Assembly (NCBI GenBank): GCA_900769535.1
Contig: CAAGHB010000106.1
Location: 1-21,310 of the forward strand
Direction: 5' to 3'
Length of the DNA: 21,310 bases
Source: Clostridia bacterium
GTDB taxonomy: Bacteria > Bacillota > Clostridia > Oscillospirales > Acutalibacteraceae
Shown here: in pieces, positions 7,908-15,425 of the stretch
How positions within the stretch are numbered: the stretch's first letter is position 1
How the letters are laid out: each line of letters opens with the position of its first letter
Made by a program: the position numbers and the translations under genes
Notes under the pieces: generated by a model
What the model was told of the DNA's origin: nothing
The model's input: the letters and a program-made list of their open reading frames with translations, nothing else
Database searches by the model: none

Positions 7908-9858
7908 ATGCGCTTATAATGTTTATTTGCAAAATCAGTATGTCGGTACTGTCAACAATGTCATCATCGTTTAGGTCGATTGACGATAGTACATCGTCAC
8001 TGTCTGCGCTAAACAATCCCAGAAAATACTGTTCCAAATTCAGCAGGTCGGCGGCGGTAATCGATTTGTCGCCGTCGAGGTCGCCCTTAATAATAATCTT
8101 CAAAAATTCGAGAATCACGTTCGCGAGATACACATTACCTTTTTCGGTCAAGCTGTCGGTGTAGCGAACGGTCTTTTCGTTGCCCTCGTCAAAGTAGCCG
8201 AGCCCGTACAAAATTACCGTATCAAAGGCAATATCACAGTCGAAGGTAATATCCGAATGAATGTAAAGATAGCTGTTTTCGCTTCCCTTAAAGGTGACCG
8301 AGCAGTTGGCAGGAAACTCGGTGTAAGGATATATATCGGCGCTTTCGCCAAGCTCGATCACGTATTCCGAGCCGTCATTTTCCATCGCATTTACTGCACC
8401 GTTTACTGTGTTATATCTGCCGATTTTTCTTCCGTCGTCATAGAGGGTCACGCCGTAAATATCGGTATCGTATTCGCCCTCTTCGGTGAGGGTGTAGAAA
8501 AATTCGTTACCAATGTAAGTGAACGAGCCGCCAAATCCCTTTCCGTCGGCGGATTCGAGCATTTCGGCGAAATAGGTGAGGTGACCGAGCATTTCGTCTA
8601 TCTGGTCGTCGGAAAGGTAATCGGCAAATTTCAAATATCCTACCGAACTGTCACCCTGCATATACAGCTCAAACGAACTGCGGATAACCGAGCTGAAAGC
8701 CCTTAACGAATATTCGCTTATGTATAAATTGTGGCGGTTATAGAAAGAATACGTGTCATCGTGGGAAAGATGCGGCAGCTTTGATGCAAAGTTTGCGTCA
8801 ATGCCCATCGGCGACAAGGGAGTATGCGTGGTCAAAAACTCGTCGCTGTCGATTAAAAAATAGTCGTAATAAATGTTAATGTATCCGTCGTCAACGTCAT
8901 CCCATGTCAAGTCAAGGAAGTAATATTCACCGTTATCCATTTCGACCAGATTCCACGCGTGTGACCCATTTGCATCCCCTGTGATGAGCAGACAGTCGAT
9001 ATCGAGTCGGTTCATAATATACTGAAACGCCTTTGAATATCCGTCGCAAACACCGTATCCGTTAACGAGAGCACCGATTATCGAATGGGTGAACCCGTTG
9101 TCAACCCAACCGGTACCGCTGCTGTTAAAGGCGTAGGTCATCTTTTTGCAGATTATGTCGTGGACGAACTCCGCCTTTTCGAAATTGGTTTTGAAGGTAG
9201 ATGCCTGCCAAATGATTTGGTCGGCGGCGGCTTTAAATTGGGCGGTATATTCGGCTCTTGCCGTACCTGTCGCAAATTCGTCAAAAACGGCAACGTATAT
9301 TGTGCCGCCACCTGCTATCGCGATGTTTGAAAGCCAGTAAAACTGCGGAAAATCATTCTTAAACAGAAAGTAAATTTCCATCAGTTCCTCGCCCGAAAGC
9401 GATTGATACGCATCCTCATAAACGTAGCCGTAGATATAGAAGTAATCGCCGGCGATATAAAGGCGCTCAATATCGTAGCTGTCATTCATCAGAGAAATAT
9501 TCAGAGCGTATAGGTCGGCATAAACCGCCTGCATTATCTCGCCATTGTCGAAGTAACCGAGATAATCGTAGCCGAAATGGGTCGAAAAATCCCATTCCGA
9601 TACACTGTTTCTCGTCGAAAAGTAGGTGCCGCTTGACCGCATAATCATATCGCGATGATAATCCTCGTCGGCGACAATCATTTCGCGTTTTTCCGCGCTG
9701 CCAAACCTGTTTTGAGGTGCGGCGGCTTGCTCGCCCATATCAATAAAGCCAAAATCCGTATTAACCGAGTCGGAACTTGCATTCGCGGGGACGAGAGCCG
9801 TTCCTGTAATTACGGCAAGGGCTAAAATTAACGATATTATTCTTTTTTTAGTCAGCAT
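7906..9858 (-). CDS. Secreted transglutaminase-like protein with C-terminal dockerin
   Basis: An exported protein of 650 residues. A signal peptide covers about residues 1-28 (MLTKKRIISLILALAVITGT, likely cleaved after ANA). Residues about 200-325 form a transglutaminase/protease-like core with the expected triad Cys271 in GYGVCDGYSKAF, His300 in GSHAWNLVE and Asp316 in YYFLDLTWDD. Residues 591-650 are a dockerin: two calcium loops with ligands at positions 1, 3, 5 and 12, namely Asp593/595/597/604 and Asp628/Asn630/Asp632/Asp639. The regions 30-190 and 330-590 are not recognised. I preferred the ATG at 9858 because AAGGCGG lies about 11 bases upstream; the GTG at 9870 would be only two bases from it. 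The dockerin implies docking to a cohesin scaffold on the cell surface. The gene follows the phosphate transport pair by 55 bases, possibly by read-through; no own promoter was evident. Confidence 0.88.
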   Translation of the reverse strand: MLTKKRIISLILALAVITGTALVPANASSDSVNTDFGFIDMGEQAAAPQNRFGSAEKREMIVADEDYHRDMIMRSSGTYFSTRNSVSEWDFSTHFGYDYLGYFDNGEIMQAVYADLYALNISLMNDSYDIERLYIAGDYFYIYGYVYEDAYQSLSGEELMEIYFLFKNDFPQFYWLSNIAIAGGGTIYVAVFDEFATGTARAEYTAQFKAAADQIIWQASTFKTNFEKAEFVHDIICKKMTYAFNSSGTGWVDNGFTHSIIGALVNGYGVCDGYSKAFQYIMNRLDIDCLLITGDANGSHAWNLVEMDNGEYYFLDLTWDDVDDGYINIYYDYFLIDSDEFLTTHTPLSPMGIDANFASKLPHLSHDDTYSFYNRHNLYISEYSLRAFSSVIRSSFELYMQGDSSVGYLKFADYLSDDQIDEMLGHLTYFAEMLESADGKGFGGSFTYIGNEFFYTLTEEGEYDTDIYGVTLYDDGRKIGRYNTVNGAVNAMENDGSEYVIELGESADIYPYTEFPANCSVTFKGSENSYLYIHSDITFDCDIAFDTVILYGLGYFDEGNEKTVRYTDSLTEKGNVYLANVILEFLKIIIKGDLDGDKSITAADLLNLEQYFLGLFSADSDDVLSSIDLNDDDIVDSTDILILQINIISA

Positions 9859-9913
9859 AGAAAAAAACACCGCCTTGAAATAATCGTTGCAATAAGCTGA
9901 AACTCGCTTTTAG

Positions 9914-10534
9914 TTACGTGTTTTTAATAATTATCTGCTCGATAACGTCGGACGCGTGTTCGCAAAGGTCACAGCAGTTTTCAAGACTTTCGTAAACCGC
10001 CTTGTTCGAAATAAGTGTTTTGCCGTTGGATGTACTGTTAAACAGATTGTGAATTGCCTCAACATAGGCGGCATCCGCGTTGCCCTCGATTGTGTTTACT
10101 TTTACAAGCAAGTCGCGAAGCGCGTCGGGCTTTTTGAAATTTTTGAGTTCCTTTACGGCGTCGTAAAGCGCTTTTACACAGCGGTTGACTATTTTTGAAA
10201 GGGCCGGTGCCTCGGCTGGCATTTCTACCACGCTGTACATATAAAATTCGAGCACAACCTCGTCGAGAGCGTCGGTTACGTCGTCGACGATTTGAACGAG
10301 TCGGACGATATCCTCCTGGTCAATCGGAGTGATAAATTCCACCGAAAGCTTGGTCAGAATATCGTGGTGCAGGGCATCTGCCTCGCGTTCAATTTCGTGC
10401 ATTTTTTCCTTCTGAAATGGAATGCTTGTTGCCGAGTAGTTGCACAGAATCTCTTCTAAAAGGTCGGATGCCTTTACACAGCACTCAACCTGCTGTTCGA
10501 CTAATTTAAAGTAATCGTTTTTAATTCTAGCCAT
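9914..10534 (-). CDS. DUF47 / PhoU-like accessory protein of the phosphate transporter
   Basis: A soluble, almost entirely helical 206-residue protein of the DUF47 (PhoU-related, Pit-accessory) family. The PhoU-like pattern is seen in HEIEREADALHHDILTKLS (about residues 46-64), then IDQEDIVRLVQIVDDVTDAL (about 72-91), and a second related half NTIEGNADAAYVEAIHNLF with CEHASDVIEQI near the end. Proteins of this family are commonly encoded next to PiT transporters and are thought to modulate them. That is the arrangement here: the ATG at 10534 is 18 bases behind the pit stop, with GGAG just upstream, so the two form an operon. A role as a regulatory subunit is inferred from family and context, not shown by the sequence. 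Confidence 0.9.
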   Translation of the reverse strand: MARIKNDYFKLVEQQVECCVKASDLLEEILCNYSATSIPFQKEKMHEIEREADALHHDILTKLSVEFITPIDQEDIVRLVQIVDDVTDALDEVVLEFYMYSVVEMPAEAPALSKIVNRCVKALYDAVKELKNFKKPDALRDLLVKVNTIEGNADAAYVEAIHNLFNSTSNGKTLISNKAVYESLENCCDLCEHASDVIEQIIIKNT

Positions 10535-10552
10535 TTCTTTAATTCTCCTTTT

Positions 10553-11605
10553 TTATCCGAAAATCATGATAAACAGTTTGGCCATTATGTATCCCAGAAG
10601 TCCGCATCCGGGAAAGGTGAATATCCAGGTAAATACAAGTTCCTTTACAATTCCCCAGTTGACGTTGCTCATACGTCTTGCTGCGCCGACACCCATTATC
10701 GAGGAGGTTTTTGTATGGGTGGTGCTTACGGGGATACCTGTCAACGATGAGAAAAGCAGACACAGTGTGGCGGCAAAGTCGGCGGCAAAGCCCTGATACG
10801 GCTTTAATTTAACCATATCCATACCGACCGATTTTATAATTCGGTAGCCACCGATTGAGGTGCCGAGTCCCATTATGAGCGATACAAGAATCATCAGCCA
10901 GAATGGCGGTGTACCCTCGAACGAGCCGGTTGACTCACCCTTTACAAGTGCGGCGCCGAGGAGGAAAATCGCCATAAATTTTTGTCCGTCCTGGGCTCCG
11001 TGCATGAATGCCATTGCGGCGCCGCCCGTAACCTGAGCGCCCGAAAAGAATTTTTCGGATTTGAGCCGATTTTGATTTTTAAATAAGAAAACGGTAATCT
11101 TTGACGAAATGAAGCCGAGCACAAATCCGAGCAGGGTGGAAAGCACTATTCCGTAAAGAACCTTAATCCATTCGGCGCCTTTTATTCCGTCAAAGCTGTT
11201 GTTTACGGCGACGGCGGCACCCGATATTCCCGCTATGAGTGCGTGACTTTCGCTCGTCGGTATGCCGAAATACCACGCCGCAGTAGCCCAAATGACGATA
11301 GCCGACATAGCGGCGCATAGGGCAATCAGCGCGTTGCCGCTGTTGTTGCCGAAATCGACCATATTATATATCGTAGCGGCCACCGAGGCATTTATTGACG
11401 TCATTACAAAAACGCCGAGAAAGTTAAAAATTGCCGCCATGATGATTGCCTTTCTGACGCCGATTGCTCTCGTCGAAACGCAGGTAGCAATAGCGTTTGG
11501 CGCATCAGTCCATCCGTTTACGAGAATAACGCCCAATGTCAAAATGGTGGAAACAAGCAACATTGGATTTTGAATCATTTGCCCTATAAAGTTGGTAATT
11601 GCCAT
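10553..11605 (-). CDS. pit: PiT-family inorganic phosphate transporter
   Basis: An inner membrane, cation-coupled low-affinity phosphate transporter of the PiT family, 350 residues with about ten hydrophobic segments. The two inverted family signatures are present: NGWTDAPNAIATCVSTRAIG at residues 30-49 and GIPVSTTHTKTSSIMGVGA in the C-terminal third. WYFGIPTSESHALIAGISGAA (about 110-130) and GGAAMAFMHGAQDGQKFMA in the middle are also typical. The first signature has TD where many PiT proteins have ND. Start ATG at 11605 follows GAGGTG by 6 bases and a strong promoter lies about 50 bases upstream. The partner DUF47 gene follows by 18 bases. No PhoB-like box was seen. Confidence 0.93.
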   Translation of the reverse strand: MAITNFIGQMIQNPMLLVSTILTLGVILVNGWTDAPNAIATCVSTRAIGVRKAIIMAAIFNFLGVFVMTSINASVAATIYNMVDFGNNSGNALIALCAAMSAIVIWATAAWYFGIPTSESHALIAGISGAAVAVNNSFDGIKGAEWIKVLYGIVLSTLLGFVLGFISSKITVFLFKNQNRLKSEKFFSGAQVTGGAAMAFMHGAQDGQKFMAIFLLGAALVKGESTGSFEGTPPFWLMILVSLIMGLGTSIGGYRIIKSVGMDMVKLKPYQGFAADFAATLCLLFSSLTGIPVSTTHTKTSSIMGVGAARRMSNVNWGIVKELVFTWIFTFPGCGLLGYIMAKLFIMIFG

Positions 11606-11652
11606 AAATTCACCTCATTGGCTTTTCCAGAAAATTTTCCCTATATACTTTT

Positions 11653-11681
11653 ATTATATTATAATCTACAAGCAAAATCAA
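11653..11681 (-). promoter_or_regulatory. Probable sigma-A promoter of the pit-DUF47 operon
   Basis: On the minus strand a -35 TTGATT (11676-11681) and a -10 TATAAT (11653-11658) are spaced by exactly 17 bases. A second TATAAT overlaps at 11658-11663 but has no -35 at the right distance. The predicted leader is about 40 bases. Confidence 0.65.
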
Positions 11682-11697
11682 TATAATCTCACCCGCG

Positions 11698-11734
11698 AAA
11701 AAACCGCCCTTTTGTCTAAAAAAAGGCGGTTTTT
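11698..11734 (-). terminator. Intrinsic terminator downstream of the phosphodiesterase gene
   Basis: Inverted repeat AAAAACCGCC (11699-11708) and GGCGGTTTTT (11725-11734), with further partial pairing inside. Read on the minus strand the stem is followed by a run of six T (11703-11698). It lies 6 bases after the stop codon of the leftward phosphodiesterase gene and upstream of the pit promoter, so it insulates the two units. Confidence 0.85.
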
Positions 11735-11739
11735 GTAAA

Positions 11740-13482
11740 TTATTCAACTGTGACCTTAACCGACCGAGAATAGTGGTAAACGGTTTTGCCGTTTTTGAGT
11801 GTGTCGGCGTATTTGAGAATGACGGTCGCGTCACCTTTTTTTGATGCCGTGTATCCGTTTTCACCTTTTATAAACTCGATATCACCGTCAATTACAATCG
11901 GCTCGCATTCGATTTCTTTTTCGGCTTTTTTTGTAATAGCCGTTGCGGCGAATTTAATATCTTCGCCGATTTTTACGTTCAGCGTATCCTTTGCCACGAT
12001 TTTTGCCACAATGTCGGATGCCCATAAAGCACCGTCGGTTGTCAGCGACGAATATCCATTTAAAATGTCGTTCAGCAGCGTTTCTTCCTTTGAATATGTC
12101 CAGGTGTTTACGCTTATTCCGCGATTATTAAGCTCATAGGCGTTTCCCGGTGACATTTTTGAGTTGGTGGGGTGATAGGAAAGGTTGTATTTATTGAGGA
12201 AAGGAACAATATCGGAATAAATGCCGTCAACCGTGCCGAGATAACCGCAAGAAATTTCAGGCATAACCTCGCGTGCAAGCTTTAACTGGCTGAGGTTAAA
12301 GGAAATAATATTTACCTGATGCGAAACACCGTTTGCGGCGATAAGGTCGCGTAGCCAGTAAACCGCATCTGCATCAGCCGTTTTAATTTCTATTGAGTGC
12401 ATTATATCGTCGTTTCGGAAGCTGTCAAAAAATTCCTGCAATTTAGGAATATGCTCGTCCTTCGTGCCTTTTAGAATGAAAAACTGTATCTGCTCGGTTC
12501 GAAGCTCCTCGACCTTTCCGATTCCGCCGGTGTAGTATGAAATATCGTTGCTGTGTAGGACCACAAATTCTTTGTCGGCGCTCATATAAACGTCGCACTC
12601 GACCATATCGGCTCCCGAATCAATCGCCGCTCTGGCTCCCGAAAGGGAATTGTCGACGTTTGTTGCCGGCTGACCGCGATGCCCTACCACAAAAACATCG
12701 CGAAAGAGCGTATTCTTTTCGAAAATATTGATTGCGTCAAAAACGCTCTTGCTATTTGTCGAAACGATGCCGTTTGCACCGCTTGTGAGAGCGTTGCAAT
12801 GCGCCTCTGCCGAGCTGTCTGCCGTTTCTATCCAAACGGTCATCAGTCGCTTTTGCAAATAAACGATTTGCTCGTTTGTGGCGTGTGAGCCAAATAAAAT
12901 TATTTTCGCTTTGTTTTGATTGGCCATATTGCGAATTTGAATGAGATATGTGATATCTTCGTCAAGCTTGTTTTCACGCGCGTCGATAGCTCCGCTGATT
13001 TTCGGTGCCGCTTCTCTTACCGTGTTTACGAGCTCGGGTTTGTCCGACATAACGATACAGTCGGTTATATCACCTGTTTTCAGTCGGTCGGAGAGCGCCT
13101 TTGCCGACTTTTCCGTTTTTACGTATAATACGGGGATAACGCTGTCGGCGCACATTGAAACAGCCGCATCAAACGGAACGTAAAGCCCGTCATCACTGAC
13201 GGCGAAAAGCTCGTCGTCAAGATAGAGAATAGCGTTTGACGGCGTTTTTTCTTCGCTTAATTGGTTAAATATTTCGGTGTTTTTGACATCAAGTACGGTG
13301 GTGCTTTGAGCCGAAAGCGAGGCGTTGACCTCGACCTCTTCTATCGCGGCACCCGGCTGGTCAACGGGCTCGGAAGCGACCTCACCTGGCGGAGCACTTT
13401 CGGTCGGTTTTTTATCGTTTTCGGTACATCCGCCGAGCAAAACCAGCGCGAATGAGAGTAAAATGCATACGATTTTTTTCAT
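11740..13482 (-). CDS. Glycerophosphodiester phosphodiesterase lipoprotein with extra N-terminal and C-terminal domains
   Basis: An exported lipoprotein of 580 residues: signal with lipobox LLGGC and lipidated Cys19, followed by a Pro/Glu-rich linker to about residue 60. The GDPD catalytic barrel spans about 262-490. It begins with VVGHRGQPATNVDNSLSGA (His268, Arg269), then ECDVYMSADKEFVVLHSND (Glu295, Asp297, His310), matching the HRG, ExD and second-His catalytic set. It would hydrolyse glycerophosphodiesters to an alcohol plus glycerol 3-phosphate outside the membrane. The N-terminal part (about 80-255) itself ends in SGANGIVSTNSKSVFDAINIF, which looks like the last strand of a second barrel without catalytic residues. 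About 500-580 is a beta-rich, Ig-like tail. ATG at 13482 has GAGGA 6 bases upstream. It lies 71 bases behind the phosphohexomutase gene. Confidence 0.88.
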   Translation of the reverse strand: MKKIVCILLSFALVLLGGCTENDKKPTESAPPGEVASEPVDQPGAAIEEVEVNASLSAQSTTVLDVKNTEIFNQLSEEKTPSNAILYLDDELFAVSDDGLYVPFDAAVSMCADSVIPVLYVKTEKSAKALSDRLKTGDITDCIVMSDKPELVNTVREAAPKISGAIDARENKLDEDITYLIQIRNMANQNKAKIILFGSHATNEQIVYLQKRLMTVWIETADSSAEAHCNALTSGANGIVSTNSKSVFDAINIFEKNTLFRDVFVVGHRGQPATNVDNSLSGARAAIDSGADMVECDVYMSADKEFVVLHSNDISYYTGGIGKVEELRTEQIQFFILKGTKDEHIPKLQEFFDSFRNDDIMHSIEIKTADADAVYWLRDLIAANGVSHQVNIISFNLSQLKLAREVMPEISCGYLGTVDGIYSDIVPFLNKYNLSYHPTNSKMSPGNAYELNNRGISVNTWTYSKEETLLNDILNGYSSLTTDGALWASDIVAKIVAKDTLNVKIGEDIKFAATAITKKAEKEIECEPIVIDGDIEFIKGENGYTASKKGDATVILKYADTLKNGKTVYHYSRSVKVTVE

Positions 13483-13511
13483 CGAAATCCTCTTTTTTGT
13501 TGTGAAAATAA

Positions 13512-13543
13512 ACGCCGCATGGTTATTTTAAATCATACGGCGT
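13512..13543 (-). terminator. Inverted repeat, possible weak terminator after the phosphohexomutase gene
   Basis: ACGCCG (13512-13517) pairs with CGGCGT (13538-13543), with three more pairs (ATG with CAT) after one mismatch and an A/T-rich loop. On the minus strand it is followed by TTATTTTCAC, a poor U tract. It lies 10 bases after the stop codon of the phosphohexomutase gene and 29 bases before the phosphodiesterase start, so some read-through is likely. Confidence 0.45.
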
Positions 13544-13553
13544 CTACTGTATT

Positions 13554-15272
13554 TTAGTTAATGCCGAGCAGGGGCTTTGCCGCCTTTTCGAGCTTATTCA
13601 TCAGGTTGTCGGCGTTTTCGACCGAGTCGGCAGTAGCCGTCAAATAAATCTTAATCTTCGGCTCGGTGCCTGACGGACGGACGATTGCCTCTGCGCCGCC
13701 GGAAAGGGTGTATGCAAGTACGTTGGATTTTGGCAAATTGATGGCTTCGCTTTTGCCGCTTTCGGTGAGTGTTGCGATGCGTGTTTCGTAGTCGCATACC
13801 TTTGTAACGGCCATACCTGCGATTTCCTTCGGCGGATTTGTACGAAGGGATGCCATTGTGTCGGCCATAATCTTCATCCCTTCGGCGCCTTCGAAGGCAA
13901 AGCTCATCTGCTTGTGCATAAATACGCCGTATTTTTCATAAAGCTCGTTTAAAACGTCGATAAGCGTCTTGTTCTGGTTCTTAAAGAATGCCGCCATTTC
14001 GCAAATCATGAGAGAGCCGATAACTGCGTCCTTGTCACGAACGTAGCTGCCGACGAGGTAGCCGTAGCTTTCTTCAAAGCCCATGATATAGCGATTTTCT
14101 TCACCCTTTGCTTCAAGAATACCGATTTGCTCGCCGATATATTTAAAGCCGGTAAGAATATCAATAACCTCACAGCCGAAATCAGCCGCAATTTTATCAC
14201 AAATCCGCGAAGTAACGATTGTCTTTACCATTAAGGGATTTGTCGGCATGGTACTCTTTTCGGTGCGCTGGCTGAGGAGGTAATAGAGCATAACTGCGCC
14301 AACCTCGTTGCCTGACATGAGGGTATAATCGTCGCCGTCCCTTACCGCGATACCAACTCGGTCACAGTCGGGGTCGGTTGCGAGGAGAATATCGGGTTCA
14401 ACCTTTTTAGCGAGGTCGAGAGCAAGGGTAAATGCCTCTCTGATTTCGGGATTGGGATAGGGTGCTGTGGGGAAATTACCGTCGGGCAATTCCTGCTCGG
14501 GAACGATTGTAATATCGTTTACGCCCATGCGGCCGAGTACCGTTCTAACCGGAATGTTACCCGAGCCGTTGAGTGCGGTGTATATAATTTTGAGTCCTGC
14601 TGATTTTAGAATTTCGGGATTGACCGACTGAGCCATAACGTTTTCGTAGTATTTTTCGAAAACGTCGTTGCCGATAAATTCAATCATTCCGCTCTTTACT
14701 GCCTCGTCAAAGTCAAGCTTTTTAACTCCGTCGAAGGTATCAACCTTTTCAACGTAGCCGAGCACCTCTTTACTTGCCTCGGTGTTGAGCTGACAGCCGT
14801 CGGGGCCGTATGCCTTGTATCCGTTGTATTTTGAGGGGTTGTGACTTGCCGTAACGACAACGCCTGCGTCACAGCCGAGTTCCCTTACTGCGAAGGACAG
14901 CATCGGAGTAGGAACGAGAACGGGATAGAGCCAAACCTTTATTCCGTTTGCGGCAAAAACGGTAGCCGCAGTTTTTGAAAAAACGTCGGAATTGATACGG
15001 CTGTCGTAGCCGATGGCAACGCTCTTATTTTTTGCTACCGTCAGGATGTATTCGGCAAAGCCCTGGGTTGCACGGCCAACCGTATAGATGTTCATTCTGT
15101 TGGTACCTGCGCCGATGACTCCGCGAAGTCCGGCAGTACCGAAATCTAATTCACGATAAAAGCGGTCGAGAATGGCCTCGTCATCGCCCTTTATCGCGTT
15201 AAGCTCGTCTAAAATTGCCTTGTCGGTGGCTCTTTTGCACCAAAGGTCGTATAAACTTTTAATCTTATTCAT
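13554..15272 (-). CDS. pgcA: Phosphoglucomutase / phosphomannomutase (alpha-phosphohexomutase, PgcA-like)
   Basis: A cytosolic enzyme interconverting hexose 1- and 6-phosphates through a phosphoserine; it feeds UDP-glucose and glycogen synthesis. The 572-residue length matches the PgcA/PGM2-like branch rather than the ~450-residue ManB/GlmM branch. The four active-site elements are complete: phosphoserine Ser143 in VVVTASHNPSKYNGYK, Mg ligands Asp300/302/304 in ATDPDCDRVG, sugar-binding GFEESYGYL at 398-406, and phosphate-binding RPSGTEPKIKIYL from 532. The N-terminal FGTAGLRGVIGAGTNRMN is also typical. The start ATG at 15272 has GGAG 8 bases upstream, and a consensus promoter lies just before it. 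Choice between glucose and mannose substrate is inferred from length only. Confidence 0.94.
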   Translation of the reverse strand: MNKIKSLYDLWCKRATDKAILDELNAIKGDDEAILDRFYRELDFGTAGLRGVIGAGTNRMNIYTVGRATQGFAEYILTVAKNKSVAIGYDSRINSDVFSKTAATVFAANGIKVWLYPVLVPTPMLSFAVRELGCDAGVVVTASHNPSKYNGYKAYGPDGCQLNTEASKEVLGYVEKVDTFDGVKKLDFDEAVKSGMIEFIGNDVFEKYYENVMAQSVNPEILKSAGLKIIYTALNGSGNIPVRTVLGRMGVNDITIVPEQELPDGNFPTAPYPNPEIREAFTLALDLAKKVEPDILLATDPDCDRVGIAVRDGDDYTLMSGNEVGAVMLYYLLSQRTEKSTMPTNPLMVKTIVTSRICDKIAADFGCEVIDILTGFKYIGEQIGILEAKGEENRYIMGFEESYGYLVGSYVRDKDAVIGSLMICEMAAFFKNQNKTLIDVLNELYEKYGVFMHKQMSFAFEGAEGMKIMADTMASLRTNPPKEIAGMAVTKVCDYETRIATLTESGKSEAINLPKSNVLAYTLSGGAEAIVRPSGTEPKIKIYLTATADSVENADNLMNKLEKAAKPLLGIN

Positions 15273-15305
15273 TCGTTATTCTCCGTTCAAAGAAAAATAT
15301 AAGTA

Positions 15306-15335
15306 ATTATATAATAATAGTCCTATTCCTGTCAA
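15306..15335 (-). promoter_or_regulatory. Consensus sigma-A promoter of the phosphohexomutase gene
   Basis: On the minus strand a perfect -35 TTGACA (15330-15335) and a perfect -10 TATAAT (15306-15311) are separated by 18 bases. It lies about 34 bases upstream of the ATG. The remaining divergent space to the PBP gene (15336-15425) is very A/T-rich and gave no clear rightward promoter. Confidence 0.75.
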
Positions 15336-15425
15336 TCGATTAGCGTTATTTTTGGAAACAAATAAATAATTTTGTCCCTTTGATAAAAAATAAAGAAAAA
15401 TAAAAAAAGGGGGAGTAGCAAAAAA

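Noticed and set aside
8257..8706. 149-codon plus-strand frame opposite the dockerin protein
   Set aside because: It is a shadow of the leftward gene, with no ribosome site or motif.
9859..9870. GTG start four codons upstream for the dockerin protein
   Set aside because: AAGGCGG would be only two bases from it, too close for a ribosome site; ATG at 9858 gives a normal spacing and a standard signal peptide.
15336..15425. Possible rightward promoter for the PBP gene
   Set aside because: The stretch is A/T-rich and offers several weak hexamers (for example TTGATA near 15380), but no pair with both good match and spacing, so I did not annotate one.
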